A stretch of DNA of 64,000 nt from Dipteronia dyeriana (lineage: Eukaryota > Streptophyta > Magnoliopsida > Sapindales > Sapindaceae), in contig CM065301.1 in the NCBI GenBank assembly GCA_032871835.1, positions 31,628,405 to 31,692,404 on the forward strand, written 5' to 3'. The translations under genes were made by a program, and so were the position numbers. The notes beneath the pieces were generated by a model, which was not told where the DNA came from, ran no database searches, and saw nothing but the letters and a program-made list of their open reading frames with translations. This document shows, in pieces, positions 23,078 to 34,105 of this stretch (its first letter is position 1; each line of letters begins with the position of its first letter).

Positions 23078-24148
23078 TTGTGATTGTTTTTATTTCAGTT
23101 TTGAACTCATTTAAAGCTAGATTGAGTTTCAATTGAAATCTCACATGTTGAGTTAGGTTTTGATTTTGCCTATGTTTTCACATGTTTGGGATTGTATTGT
23201 GCTAGCTTTAATTCTAGGACTATTTTTAATGATCTTTAATTGATTGATTTTGTGAAAAATAGTCTCTCACATGTACTAGGCTCTCTTTGGCCGAATTCTC
23301 CTGATAGTGTATGTGCTTGTGTTCTTATGAGCTATTCTTGTGCTTAGTTGATTTCATGAATAGATAATATGCTCTAGAACTCTTGCTTCAACCTAATCAG
23401 ATGATTTTAGTATGTTTTTGGTACATGAGAGTCAAACTTGATTATGCATTAATTTATCATATCTAGTGATTCTAGTTTTAGATCTATGCATGTATCTAGG
23501 TTGTATTTAATGTTGAACATATCTTACATGATCTAGTTCGATTAAACATGCATGATTTAACTAGGCTACATTCATGCATATGTCTCGTATTTTCCATAGG
23601 ATGTGTTGATCATAATATTCTATGTTGCGTGCTTGTTTATGTTTTGCATTCATGATCTCCTAGATGCCTTGTGAGAAGAAAGTCTAGACAATAGGTTTGA
23701 GACATATGTTGTTGAGCAAGAAAGGTGGGAGACCTCGGAATGTCAAGCAAGGAAGTCTTGCCTAAGGTCGTTAGGATCCGAAAGGGTGAGCAAAGAAGTC
23801 TTCCCTAGAGTCACGAGGATCCGGAAGGGTGAGCGAGGAAGTCTTGACAAGAGGTGTGAGGCATCGAAATGTTGAGCAAGAGGCTGACATAATCATGAGT
23901 ATGATAGGAGGGTAGTTTCTAGGTGAAGAACTTGAGAGATTGTACTTTTCTTATCTACTTGTGGATTTTGTTTGCCGTTAGTTGCTAAACAGTGGATGTT
24001 TACTATGGATAGAACTTTATATGTAAGTTGACTTCCTTACTATTAAATTGTTGGTATATGCTTTACATATGTTTGTTTGTATCACATTTTATATGCTTAT
24101 ATATATACATACATATATATATATATATATATCGATTAGTTATCTTTA

Positions 24149-24189
<41 letters not shown>

Positions 24190-24325
24190 GACACAAGCAA
24201 TTTAGAGGGACAAATATTTGTTTGTTTCAAGGTTGTCGAAAAAGGTGTCTAACCTAATCACCCACCCACCCACCCACCTCTCCCTCTAGGTTAGCTTTGA
24301 GCATTTAACCGTATTTGTATTTTCA

Positions 24326-24343
24326 ATTGGTATCAAAGCAGGA
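24326..24343 (+). other. Copia-C primer binding site
   Basis: ATTGGTATCAAAGCAGG follows the LTR end and matches the tRNA-iMet PBS of copia elements (TGGTATCAGAGC) with one change. Confidence 0.8.
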
Positions 24344-24408
24344 CACTAGATTTTACTTAGTGAGCATTCAGGTGATACATTCACAGTATTTGCAAAGCTT
24401 TTGAAGTT

Positions 24409-26442
24409 ATGGGTTTACAAGAGGATGTAATGGCGGAAGGAGCCTTAAATACTTGGCCACCATTACTTCGAGGCACTAACTATGGGTATTGGAAGTTGAG
24501 GATGAAAGCCTACATCCATTCAATTAATGAAAGGATGGTAGTGGAAGAATGTTATAATCCTCCTACCAAGGTTCAAGAGGATGGAACCAATATACTCAAG
24601 CCGATGAGTGAATGGATAACGAATGAGTTTAAGGTTGCTAAATGACACCACCGTGCTATGAATGCCATCTTTGGAGGAGTTGATGGGCATCAATTCTCCT
24701 ACATTCAAAATCTTGAATCCGTAAAGGAGGCTTGGGATACTCTCCAAGTCACTAATGAAGAAACCTTAGCGGTGAAGAAATCAAGGCTTCAAATGTTGGC
24801 ATCACAATTTAAAGGTTTAAGTATGGGTGAAGAAGAAAAGTTTAAAGACTTCCAATTCTGGCTTCTTAACATTGCTAACCAATGTCAAGCACTTAGAGTA
24901 CCTATCTCAAGAGAGCGTTTAAATTGGAAATTCCTTAGGTCTCTTCCTAAGAGATTTAAATCAAAGGTGACGGTCATTGAGGAAAGCAAGGATGTGGATA
25001 GCATGAACATCGATGAGTTGCTTGGGTCTCTCCAAACTTATGAGATGTGCTTGAAGCCAAAGATCAAGAGTAAGGGTATCGCTCTCAATGCTATTGAGGA
25101 GAAGAGTGATGATGAAAATGAAGAGATGGCTCTTTTGGTTAAAGAGTTCAAGAAGTTTTTAAAGAAGAATGCCAAGCCTAGAGGCAAGTCTTCTAAGAAA
25201 AAGGAGTTAAGAAACCATCATCTCCAAGGAATGAGAAGAATAGTCAAACCATGAACAAGAAAGGTGTTCAATGCTACAATTGTCATGGTTTCGGTCACTT
25301 TGCTATTGAGTGCATGAATAAGCCATCTAAGAAAGACAAGAAGGGCAAAGTGTTGGCGGCTACTTGGAGTGATGATGAGAGCTCTAGTAGTGAGTCTTTA
25401 AGTGATGAAGAGTTAGTGTGAAACTTTATAGCTCTAACGGCTTCTCAGTCTCCACTAGATGTTGATGGTACAATATCTTTGAACAAGAAATTTGATGCAA
25501 ATCATCATGAATGTACTAGTTCCATTCCTACCAATCTTTAGTTGTTGGCCAAGATAGAGAAGCTTGAAGAAGCCAGAGATGATGCTCCAAGAGAGGTAAT
25601 TGAGATGGATGATTTGATTGAAAAATAACTAGATGAGTTTGTGATTGTTATTCGTAGACTTCTTGATGAGAAAGGTGAATATTATGAAGAAGTTTAGAGA
25701 ACTTGAAAAGATAAACCTTGAGAAGGATGATGTGATATCTTCTTTAAAGAAGAGAGAACAAGAATTAATGGAAGAGATAGGCACGACTAAGGAGACCATC
25801 AAGGACTTAGTGAATGATTCGGTAAGTGTGTCTAGTGTTAGAAATCTTGTTAACTCTCATAGTGGTGAAGACGACTTAGTAGTTGAAGAGGAGCTCTTGG
25901 AAGCACCACTTCCTACTCACTTGGGAGAAGTCGTGATTGACAAGAAACCACACAAGAAGAGAAGATCAAAAGCCAAGAAGAAGTTGACAAACAAGGTATC
26001 TTTGCAAACTCCTAGTGAAGCTAGTTCATCTCCAAAAGGTACAATATAATCTTTTATTCCAATTTTCCATTATTGCAACACAATAGGTCACATTAAGCCT
26101 AGGTGTTATAAATTCATTGAAAAATGAAAATTAGGAAATAAATCTAGAGATAAGGAGATTAAACTTCAACTTGAACATGCTAAGGCTTTGAAAGTTGAGA
26201 AACATGATAATATTGCTAAGCATGAAAAGAAGTTGTGGAGTAGAAAGAAAGCTAATCTTGTTCAACTTGACAAAACTTGTGTTGAAAATGTTAAGGAAGA
26301 GAGTTTTAATGATATTCTTATTAATCAAGTCATTAAAGGACTTTACTCTAGATTTAACATTGTTGTCAATGATGATATTGGAAATGTTTGTGTAGGTACA
26401 CCCAAGAACAAGTGGTTTAAGGGTGAGTGCTCTTACCACTAA
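24409..26442 (+). pseudogene. gag: Copia-C gag with two zinc knuckles and coiled coil, degraded
   Basis: ATG 24409 opens a capsid domain of the copia type (PPLLRGTNYGYWKLRMKAYI; then after a TGA at 24643 AMNAIFGGVD, VKEAWDTLQV, SRLQMLASQFKGLSMGEEEK and FLRSLPKRFKSKVTVIEE). A one-base shift near 25200-25250 leads to the knuckle CYNCHGFGHFAIEC (25272-25313), intact CCHC. An acidic DDESSSSES stretch and a nonsense codon (25419) follow, then a lysine/glutamate-rich coiled coil (~25540-25820), a basic KKRRSKAKKK stretch, and a second knuckle (FHYCNTIGHIKPRCYK, ~26059-26106) whose first cysteine is now Phe. The frame closes at 26440-26442. This layout matches Sirevirus/copia gag. It has at least four stops and two frameshifts. 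Confidence 0.8.
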
Positions 26443-28079
26443 TGTAAGAAGCACATGTGAGTTAACTTTGAGGCAATATATCAAATGTGTTGTGAATTCT
26501 AGCTTGCTAGATTTGAATACTCCATGTATTGATATGAACTTGGTTATCTCACATCATGTTTGTTATGATGGTCAAAATTTATTAGTTAATTTTTGAGAAG
26601 TTCTTTTCATATATGTGTTGGTTGAGTTGAGATATTATGCTTTTTATACTCTTGTTGTGAAACGTTGTCAACTTGGTGTCATGAGGACATTCAAGGCAAG
26701 AGTGGTCATAAAAAGGGCGGAAGTATGATACTTGGTGAATATAATGTGTAAAAGGTATCTCTATACTCTAATGCATGTTCTTTTAGATATTCATCTTTTG
26801 ACTCAATCTTTGATATACATCTCATAGCATGTCATATTAGAGAATTTTGTATAGCATACACATGATTCTCATTGACACTTGCTATTTTAGGATCTAATAG
26901 AGATATTATTCACATTGATCTTAACTTTGATGATTGTTTGTGTATAGTATATTGAGTGACATTACTTTTGAAAATATGAGCTTCATATTCTTTGAAAGCT
27001 ACTCATTAGAGAAGTAATGATCTTGAATAAGTCTCTACTTATTGCTTTTAGATCATGTGTTTATGAGCCATAAAATTTTGGTTTTCTAAAATTGCACTTT
27101 GCTTCTCTTATATGTTGTGCTAGTAGGTTGAGTTTACTAATATGTAAAGTTTGGATACACCTTGAAGTTTTTGTGCTTAAGTACATTTAAAATAACCTAT
27201 GGTTAGTATCCATTGTCTTCGGCAAATACATACATTGGTTGTGAAAGCTACCCAATGTTGGAAAGAGCTACACCATTGTGATGAGTGAAAGCCGCCATGA
27301 AGTGAATTTTTATTATGTTTGGAAAAAATCAAAGAAGTGTTGAATTGAAATCATGAAAAGAAAATTCTTTGATACAAAGCCTAAAAAGAAAAGGAGGAAG
27401 GCTTAAAAAGGAGTATAGTTGAAAAATAAAATGATCTCGGGTTGAAAAATAGAAATGGGAAAACGAGCCACATGCACACACACTCATATGTTGAAATCTT
27501 TTCTCTTAAAAGTGAAAATTCAAGATGATAATCGGTTTGAATTTTTACGGAAAAAGCTTAAGATGAATATATGTTGAAAATTGTTTGCATGTTGATTATC
27601 AAACTACTTCTTGATATATATTTGAAGCATATCTCTCACACACACACTTTGTTTATAAGTATGTTGATATTTTAGCAATTGTTGAAGAATTATGAGAGAA
27701 CTTTAAAATCTTTGCGTATCTCCCTTAGAATTTGAAGCTTATTTTGTTGAGATTTCTTTAAATTGCTTGAATGTGTGATTGTGTGAATATCTTTGTGAAC
27801 TTTATGCTATCATTGATTTTAGTTATGGCATTTATCAAGGGGGAGCATTGTATGCTAGACATTGTTCTCTTTTATGATATGTTCACATGCTTCATTTTGT
27901 TACATGTTGGCATATTTTGACTTAATGATACTTGTAAGATATTACTCACTATTTTTTGTTTTGCATGATGATTCATTCTTAAGTCATATGTCTTTGTTTT
28001 TATATTTTTGTGACTAATGTGTTTGTTCTGTTTTCACTCATTTTGGTTGTTTATATAGCATCTTATTACATAAGAAAAA
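26443..28079 (+). other. Copia-C internal non-coding stretch where pol would be expected
   Basis: I looked for integrase HHCC and DDE, RT YVDD and RNase H motifs in all frames and saw none. The sequence is AT-rich with repeated short phrases. AAGGGGGAGCATTGTATGC (27838-27856) resembles the purine tract that precedes the extra ORF region in many Sireviruses. Confidence 0.55.
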
Positions 28080-29092
28080 TGGGAAGAACTAAGATTACCT
28101 GAAGTGGAAATCAATCAAATCCCGTTGTGAAAGTCAAGTCTACCTCAAAAGGATCCAAAACTTCAAGGATAAAAGATTTAGGGATCTTTGGAACAAAGAA
28201 GATATTTTAAGAGAGAGGAATTAACTTTGGTAAATGTAAAGATTCTTATGTTATTAAGTGCTTAAAGGATAGGAAATGGGAATCTTAGGTGAGCATGATA
28301 TGAGTTGTAAATGATACTCTTGTTAGAGAGTTTTATTCTAAATATAAGGAAAGTGCCACCTAGTTAGATGATTTGATGAGAATAAGGGGTATTGTATTTA
28401 GAGTTAACCCAGAGAATATTAACAAGTTTCTTGGGCTATCCAATGATATAGAATCTAAGTTTTTAGATGTGGATGTTATTGAGAATCTAAATATCATGGG
28501 TAGAACTCTTTGTAACAACGCTTCCTTTGAGAGGAAAAATAAGGCATACATTAGTCAACATGAGTTAACTAAGGCTAGTGCATTTCGGCATCTATTCATT
28601 TGCACTAACATTATTGGATCTTCGAATTCAACCGACTTGAATAAGGACAAGATCAAAATAGTTTATGCCTTGGTAACTAATCAACCGATAAACCTTGGAG
28701 ATCTTTTCATGTATTACATTGATAGTGTGGCTTTCTCTACTAGAGGTGATAAAAAGCTTGCATTGCCGGGGTTTATTACTTCATTGTATTTAGCTCATGG
28801 GATTAAATGTAGTGAAGATGATGTGTTAGTTCAACCCTTGGAGAAATATTGTGATAAGCGTGTGTCATACATGTCCTATAAAAATAAGGGTAAGACTTGT
28901 GATACTTTTGGACTATTTAGTAGTTCTCAAGTTGATAGTCATGTGATTAGCACAAGTATTCTTCCGGATTGGGCTATACAATTGAAAGAGAAGGTTGATG
29001 AACTCGGTGCAATAGTTGTTCAACAAGATGCTAGGATTAAAGAGTTGGAGGGGTGCATTGCTTCAAGTTCAAGACCACCACACAAGCATTAG
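28079..29092 (+). pseudogene. Copia-C extra ORF resembling the 'putative plant transposon protein' domain
   Basis: The 3' part is open from ATG 28376 to TAG 29092 (238 residues). Upstream the same frame continues through three stops (28361, 28301 and 28286) with sensible sequence (INFGKCKDSYVIKCLKDRKW; NDTLVREFYSKYKESAT), and a start at 28079 (MGRTKIT) is plausible. Visible blocks are MRIRGIVFRVNPENINKFLG, LTKASAFRHLFICTNIIGSS, DKIKIVYALVTNQPINLGDL, ALPGFITSLYLAHGI and a C-terminal heptad-like stretch (LKEKVDELGAIVVQQDARIK). The RG..F....IN..LGL and 'Y.L.....IN.G' pattern recalls Pfam's putative plant transposon protein family (PF20167), quoted from memory. Its function is unknown. It sits in the envelope-like position between pol and 3' LTR. 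Confidence 0.55.
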
Positions 29093-29598
29093 GTCAGATC
29101 GACTACTCGTACGACTTTCTTTGGTAGAACAAGTGGCTAGTATTTGATCTTTGAGGTACATATCTTAACCTTTTGGCTTCATTTCATGTCAAAAAAGGGG
29201 TGAAAGAGTATATGCTAGTTGCTTAGTTTTTTTTATGTTGTTTTATGAACTTTTGAAATTGATGGCTTGTAATAATTAATTTTAAGATTTGGTTAAGAAT
29301 TTTTATGATTTGGCATGTATTGAGGGGGAGATACATGTATTTGTGGACTTTAATTGTATATTCTTATCCATATTATATGTTTCCATTTGTTGTTTTCTCT
29401 TGTATATGTATAGTGCTTTGAAAAGATTTGTATGTTGCTTTAAGAGAAGATCAAGATCAAGATCAAGAGTTGATGAAGATTAGTTCTAGGGATCTTACTC
29501 ATTGTAATGTGAGGGAGTTTTTTTGTGACCAATCTTCATTTTTATATTTGTAGTAAATGTGTAGGTGTTTTGACATGAAATTTACAAAAAGCGAAGAT
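29093..29598 (+). other. Copia-C 3' untranslated region and polypurine tract
   Basis: Non-coding. GAGGGGGAGATACATG (29321-29336) is a purine-rich tract, and AAAAAGCGAAGA immediately before the 3' LTR (29586-29597) is the likely plus-strand priming tract. Confidence 0.5.
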
Positions 29599-30803
29599 TG
29601 TTAGGTTTTAGATTACGTTGGCATTAATTCCATATCAAAATGATGTTTACTTGTAATGATTTAGTTGTTTAGGTTCATGATAATTCAAGCTTCAAATAAA
29701 CAATAACAACTAGTCAAAGCAAGTTCAAAGTCTTCAAAGAGAAACGATGCTATATGGTTCTACAAAGGTATATTAAGACCTTATATTTCTCTTACAAGGC
29801 TTAGGCAAACACACACAATTCATACATTTGTCTCCCTGCATAGTTGAGCACTATTAAGGCACACATATATATAAACCATACATATGTGTCCATGCATCGT
29901 TGTGCACCATTTATAACACATTCACACACTTGAAGATGAATGCTCATGCATTGGTATGAAAATGACATGTTTTGGAAAATGCATGATTGGAGACTATCTC
30001 TATATAGTTTGCATTCTAGTGTGAAAAGGGTTTGTATGTGTATATGTTTGTAAAACATGGATAATGAACTTGATTTTAGTCTTAAATCATTCTTGATTGA
30101 GTTTCAAACACTTTGGTTACTCATACTTTCAAGTTCAAGTTCTAAGTCATAAGATATTACACTTACAACTCATGTTGTGTGTCTTCGTAATCATATATCG
30201 AGTCGATTTCTTATTTTCTAAATTGAGTATATTATATGTCCATATCCATGAGAGAGTTACAGTTTGTAATCCATAAATGGATTCGAATTTCGAGTTCGAA
30301 GGCCGGAGAACGGTCAAAGAACACAAAGGAGGTCGAGGGAAAAAGTAGACAGCACTAAGCTCTTCTTTCCCGAGATGGCGCATGGCCATCTCGGGCAAGA
30401 AGGCTTGCTGCCCCGAGATGCCGATATGCCATCTTGGGCAGCAAGAAAAATTGGTTGCTTCTTTATCCCTTTTGGTCATTTCACATGATACATTTCCCTC
30501 TCCTTTATATTCTCATTCCCTCTCACATTTCATTTTAAGAAGAGAATCAAAATTTGAATAAAGAAATTTTCTCACCTTCCAAACACCATGACTTCTTCAT
30601 TTGAACTCTGATCTGAGTGATTCAAAGTTGAGAGTGTTTGTCTATTCATCCTCCATCTTTTCTATGAAGGTTTGAGTTAGTTTCATTGCTGTTTTTTAGA
30701 GTCTAACCTCACAAAAACGAGACTGCACCAAATCAACTAAGGTATTGATTTTCTCTCAAAGTTTTCTTTTAAAACTTGATCAATTGCCTTGGGTTTTCTT
30801 CTT

Positions 30804-30876
<73 letters not shown>

Positions 30877-32102
30877 TTGTGATTGTTTTGATTTGAGTTT
30901 TGAACTCATTTAAAGCTAGATTAAGTTTCAATTGAAATCTCACATGTTGAGTTAGGTTTTGATTTTGCCTATGTTTTCACATGTTTGGGATTGTATTGTG
31001 GTAGCTTTAATTCTAGGACTATTTAATGATTTTTAATTGATTGATTTTGTGAAAAATAGTCTCTCACATGTACTAGGCTCTTTTTGGCCAAATTCTCCTA
31101 ATAGTGCATGTGCTTGTGTTCTTATGAGCTATTCCTGTACTTAGTTGATTTCATGAATAGATAATATGCTCTAGAACTCTTGCGTTAATCTAAATGATTT
31201 TGTCACATGATTTTAGCATGCTTTTGGTATTTGAGATTTATACTTGATTATGCTTTAATTGATCATATCTTATGATTCAAGTTTTAGATCTATGCATGTA
31301 TCTAGGTTGTATTTAATGTTGAACATATCATACATGATCTAGATGGATTAAACATGCATGATTGACAAGACTACATTTGTTATTTACATTCATGCATATG
31401 TCTAGTATTTTCCATAGGATGTGTTAATCATAACATTCTATGTTGCTTTCTTGTTTGCGTTTTGCATTCATGATCACCTAGATGCCTTTTGAGAAGCAAG
31501 TCTAGACAATAGGTGTGAGACTTATGTTGTTGAGCAAGGAAGTCTTGGCAAGAGGTGGGAGACCTCGGAATGTCAATCAAGGAAGTCTTGCCTAGGGTCG
31601 TGAGGATCCGAAAAGGTGAGCGAGGAAGTCTTGACAAGAGGTATGAGGCCTCAGAATGTTGAGCAAGAGGGTGACATATTCATGAGTAGGTTAGGAGAGT
31701 AGTTTCAAGGTGAAGGGGTCACTTGAGAGATTGTACTTTTCTTATCTACTAATGGATTTTGTTTGACGGTGGTTGCTAACCCGTGGATGTTTCCTCTTCA
31801 GAGGTTTACCACCTTATATCTTATGTCAACTTTTCTCTATCCCTTTTTTCTTATATTTGTATTTGTTATTTGAATACTATGGATATAACTTTATATGTAA
31901 GTTGACTTCCTTACTATTAAATTGTTGGTATATGCTTATATATATATATATATTGTTTAGTTAGCTTCAATAAATATATATATGGTGATACAAGCAATTT
32001 AGAGGGACAAACATTTGTTTGTTTCAAGGGAGTTGAAAAAGGTGTATAACATATTCACCCCCCTAGGTTAGCTTTGAGCATTTAACCTTGTTTGTATTTT
32101 TA
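29599..32102 (+). repeat. Copia-C 3' LTR
   Basis: The 2,504-bp partner of 21831-24325 ends GTATTTTTA, where the 5' copy ends TTTTCA (one change in the terminal CA). It is followed directly by the GCCAA duplication and Athila RNase H sequence. Small differences from the 5' LTR include microsatellite lengths and an added 'gttcaagttctaagtcataag' segment near 30133. Confidence 0.85.
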
Positions 32103-32545
32103 GCCAAGACTGATTCACTGGATTTTATTGCTACAAGAATGCAATCTCACAATCAAGGATAAAAAGGGTGTTGAAATTATCGTTGCAAACCATTTATCAC
32201 GACTCACCGATGAGTCGTCATTTGATAAAGCACCCATCAATAATTCTTTTCCTGATGATCTTTTATTGTCTATCGCAATTATGCCTTTCTATGCTGACAC
32301 TGTTAATTATCTTGTAACAGGAACGATGCCACTTTATTGGAATACACAGGACAAAAAGAATTTTTTGACCGAGGTAAAACGTTTTTACTGAGAAGACTTA
32401 TACTTATTCAAGTATTGTCCTGATCAAATCATTCGACGGTGCATTCCAAGCAATGATGTAAGTAGCATCATTAAATTTTATCATTATGAAGCATGTTGTG
32501 GTCATTTTTTGTCAAAGAAAACAGCTGCAAAAAGACATTAAGGAC
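32103..32545 (+). pseudogene. pol: Athila-1 pol: RNase H end and integrase N-terminus, truncated
   Basis: This continues the frame cut at 21830 (DVKP then RLIHWILLLQECNLTIKDK, VANHLSRL). The Athila linker (PFYADTVNYLVTGTMPLYW) and the integrase zinc region start follow: FKYCPDQIIRRCIPSND, then FYHYEACCGHF.SKKTAAK. The HHCC module is cut after its GGHF-like block, and the whole catalytic core is absent. A TGA sits at ~32389. Sequence then jumps into the post-pol repeat motif at 32535. Confidence 0.85.
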
Positions 32546-33028
32546 AATGTCTTTCAAGTTGTTAAGGTGATATCTTCTAAATCATACCTCTTTCCAAAAG
32601 ACATTAGGGACAATGTCACATTCTGGTTGGGGAGAGGGGATAATTGACATTAATGTGGATTTAATAAAATTTTGTAATAAAAAAAACAAGCTAACTTCTG
32701 ACATTTTTTTTTAAGATGGTCGAGTAATGAGTTCTTTCAATTGCTCATGAGACACATCTTTTTTGTTCTGGTGCATTTTTTTATTTTAAGATTCAGAATA
32801 AATTACATTTGTTTCATCTCTTCAAACTATTCAAATTTATGAACTCTCCATAGTGAGTTTATTGACTAATTCCATTTAGTCATCTTGAGAGGTTTTTTGA
32901 ACTATTCTGGACACACATGCACATTAACACGTGATTATGTGTAGTAAGTTGAGATTTTGCGATATTTAGTTCTGAAACTTCATTCAAGGGTAACAGCCAA
33001 AAGCAGTGTTTTTTTTAATAAAAAAAAT

Positions 33029-33053
33029 AGTAATAATAATAATAATATTATTA

Positions 33054-33088
<35 letters not shown>

Positions 33089-33090
33089 TT
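33029..33090. repeat. AAT/ATT trinucleotide microsatellite (self-complementary halves)
   Basis: A short (TAA)n run switches to (TTA)n, giving a perfect AT hairpin. Confidence 0.9.
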
Positions 33091-33209
33091 GTGTGTTCTG
33101 ACCAAAACTCTTACTTAGTAGCCGGGCCTCATGCCTCAGTAATCATAGAGTGTTCGTTCAAAATGGTGGAGTCTTGAAAAGAATAAAGTGTAATTTCGTA
33201 GCCTCTTTA

Positions 33210-33452
33210 ACTCGAGCAATTAAGTCCGAGGGGTGCTTCAACACCTAATGCCCTAAGATCAACTGGCTTGGGAGACATTGACCCAAAGCTCGGTACACGG
33301 GTTAAAGAGAAAACTTAAGGGAATTGTACTAATAAACATATGCAATCCGAGTAATTAAGCCCATAGGAGTGTTTCAACACTTAATGCCTTAAAGCCAACT
33401 GGTTTGGGAGTCACTGGCCTAAAGCTCGCTACATGGATTAAAGATAGAATGT
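33210..33452 (+). repeat. Imperfect tandem duplication in Athila-1 spacer
   Basis: Two ~105-base units (33210-33315 and 33345-33452) each contain '.gag.aattaag.cc', 'ttcaacac.taatgcc', 'caactgg.ttgggag' and 'aaagctcg.tacac/atggg/att'. Identity is about 80 percent by eye. Meaning unknown. Confidence 0.65.
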
Positions 33453-33756
33453 TTGTTTCCAATTTTGTTATATTATTTTAAAAAAAAAAGAATAAAACCG
33501 TTGCCTAAGGAAGAAGCTCTAATGAGATTTTGGAATGAAAATGTTGTTTGATTTCAATTGAATCTTATAGTTATTGTGTTGATCTTCATTGAGCACAAGA
33601 AGGTTTGATTGATATCTCGATTGATGACTGGTCAACGGAGGATGAGAAAAAAGGTTAGGAAGAGTTTGTCTATTTGGTAGTTTGGAGATTTGAAATTGAT
33701 TTTTTACTGTTTTCGCTTTAATTGCTAGAGACTAGCAATAAGCTAGTTGGAGGGTG

Positions 33757-34105
33757 TGATTAACACTAAAAGGTGTATGTTTATTAAGGGATAATATTAT
33801 CATTTTACACTTCCAATATTCTTAATTCCCCAATTTAGACATATTTTTGTTCCCTTACTTAAAGAAATGTGTTGTGTAGTAATTAGTGTATTCTTCTTTT
33901 TATTTCAGGGGTAATATGGTCAATTTAAAATTATAGAGAAATCAGATAGCATAACTGACATCAAAATGGACTCAGAAGACCCAAAAACCTTAGGGTAGGT
34001 AAAAACCGAAGTCAAACAGTCACCGATTACATAAAAGAAGTTCGGATCCAGTGTGAAAAGGTGTATGATACTATTGTGAGCCCACATTGACTTAGATGAT
34101 GTTGA
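33757..34105 (+). repeat. Athila-1 3' LTR, first part
   Basis: TGATTAACACT onward matches 12006-12290 of the 5' LTR, with ~60 extra bases near 34030-34090. Copia-A interrupts it at 34106. The last five bases, GTTGA, are the left target-site copy. Confidence 0.85.

Larger units (their letters stand above)
21831..24325 (+). repeat. Copia-C 5' LTR
   Basis: The 2,495-bp LTR starts TGTTAGGTTTTAGATTA and ends GTATTTTCA. It aligns along its whole length with 29599-32102 at high identity. It contains a palindrome cluster (about 22555-22645), a (TA)n(TG)n microsatellite (23015-23076), TA tracts (24111-24185) and a repeated 'gaggatccg...gtgagc.aggaagtctt' segment (23740-23860). Confidence 0.85.
21831..32102 (+). 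mobile_element. Copia-C: Sirevirus-like Ty1/copia element without recognisable pol
   Basis: This is a structurally complete 10.3-kb element: 5' LTR 21831-24325, tRNA-iMet-type PBS, degraded gag with two zinc knuckles, ~1.6 kb non-coding, an additional ORF, a purine-rich tract, and 3' LTR 29599-32102. A perfect 5-bp duplication GCCAA flanks it (21826-21830 and 32103-32107), and the Athila RNase H frame reads on across the duplication. No integrase, RT or RNase H motif was found between the LTRs, so it would need pol from a relative. Sirevirus-like traits are the long LTRs with palindromes, the C-rich LTR end, the gag type and GGGGGAG tracts (27839 and 29323). Confidence 0.8.
32535..33756 (+). 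other. Athila-1 non-coding spacer and polypurine tract
   Basis: It starts with two copies of GACATTAxGGACAATGTC (32534-32551 and 32602-32619). From general knowledge, Athila-type elements carry a 'cattgaggacaatg' motif after pol. It also holds an ATT/AAT microsatellite and an imperfect ~135-bp tandem duplication (33210-33452), and ends in the purine tract GCTAGTTGGAGGGTG (33742-33756) before the 3' LTR. No coding sequence is seen. Confidence 0.6.
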
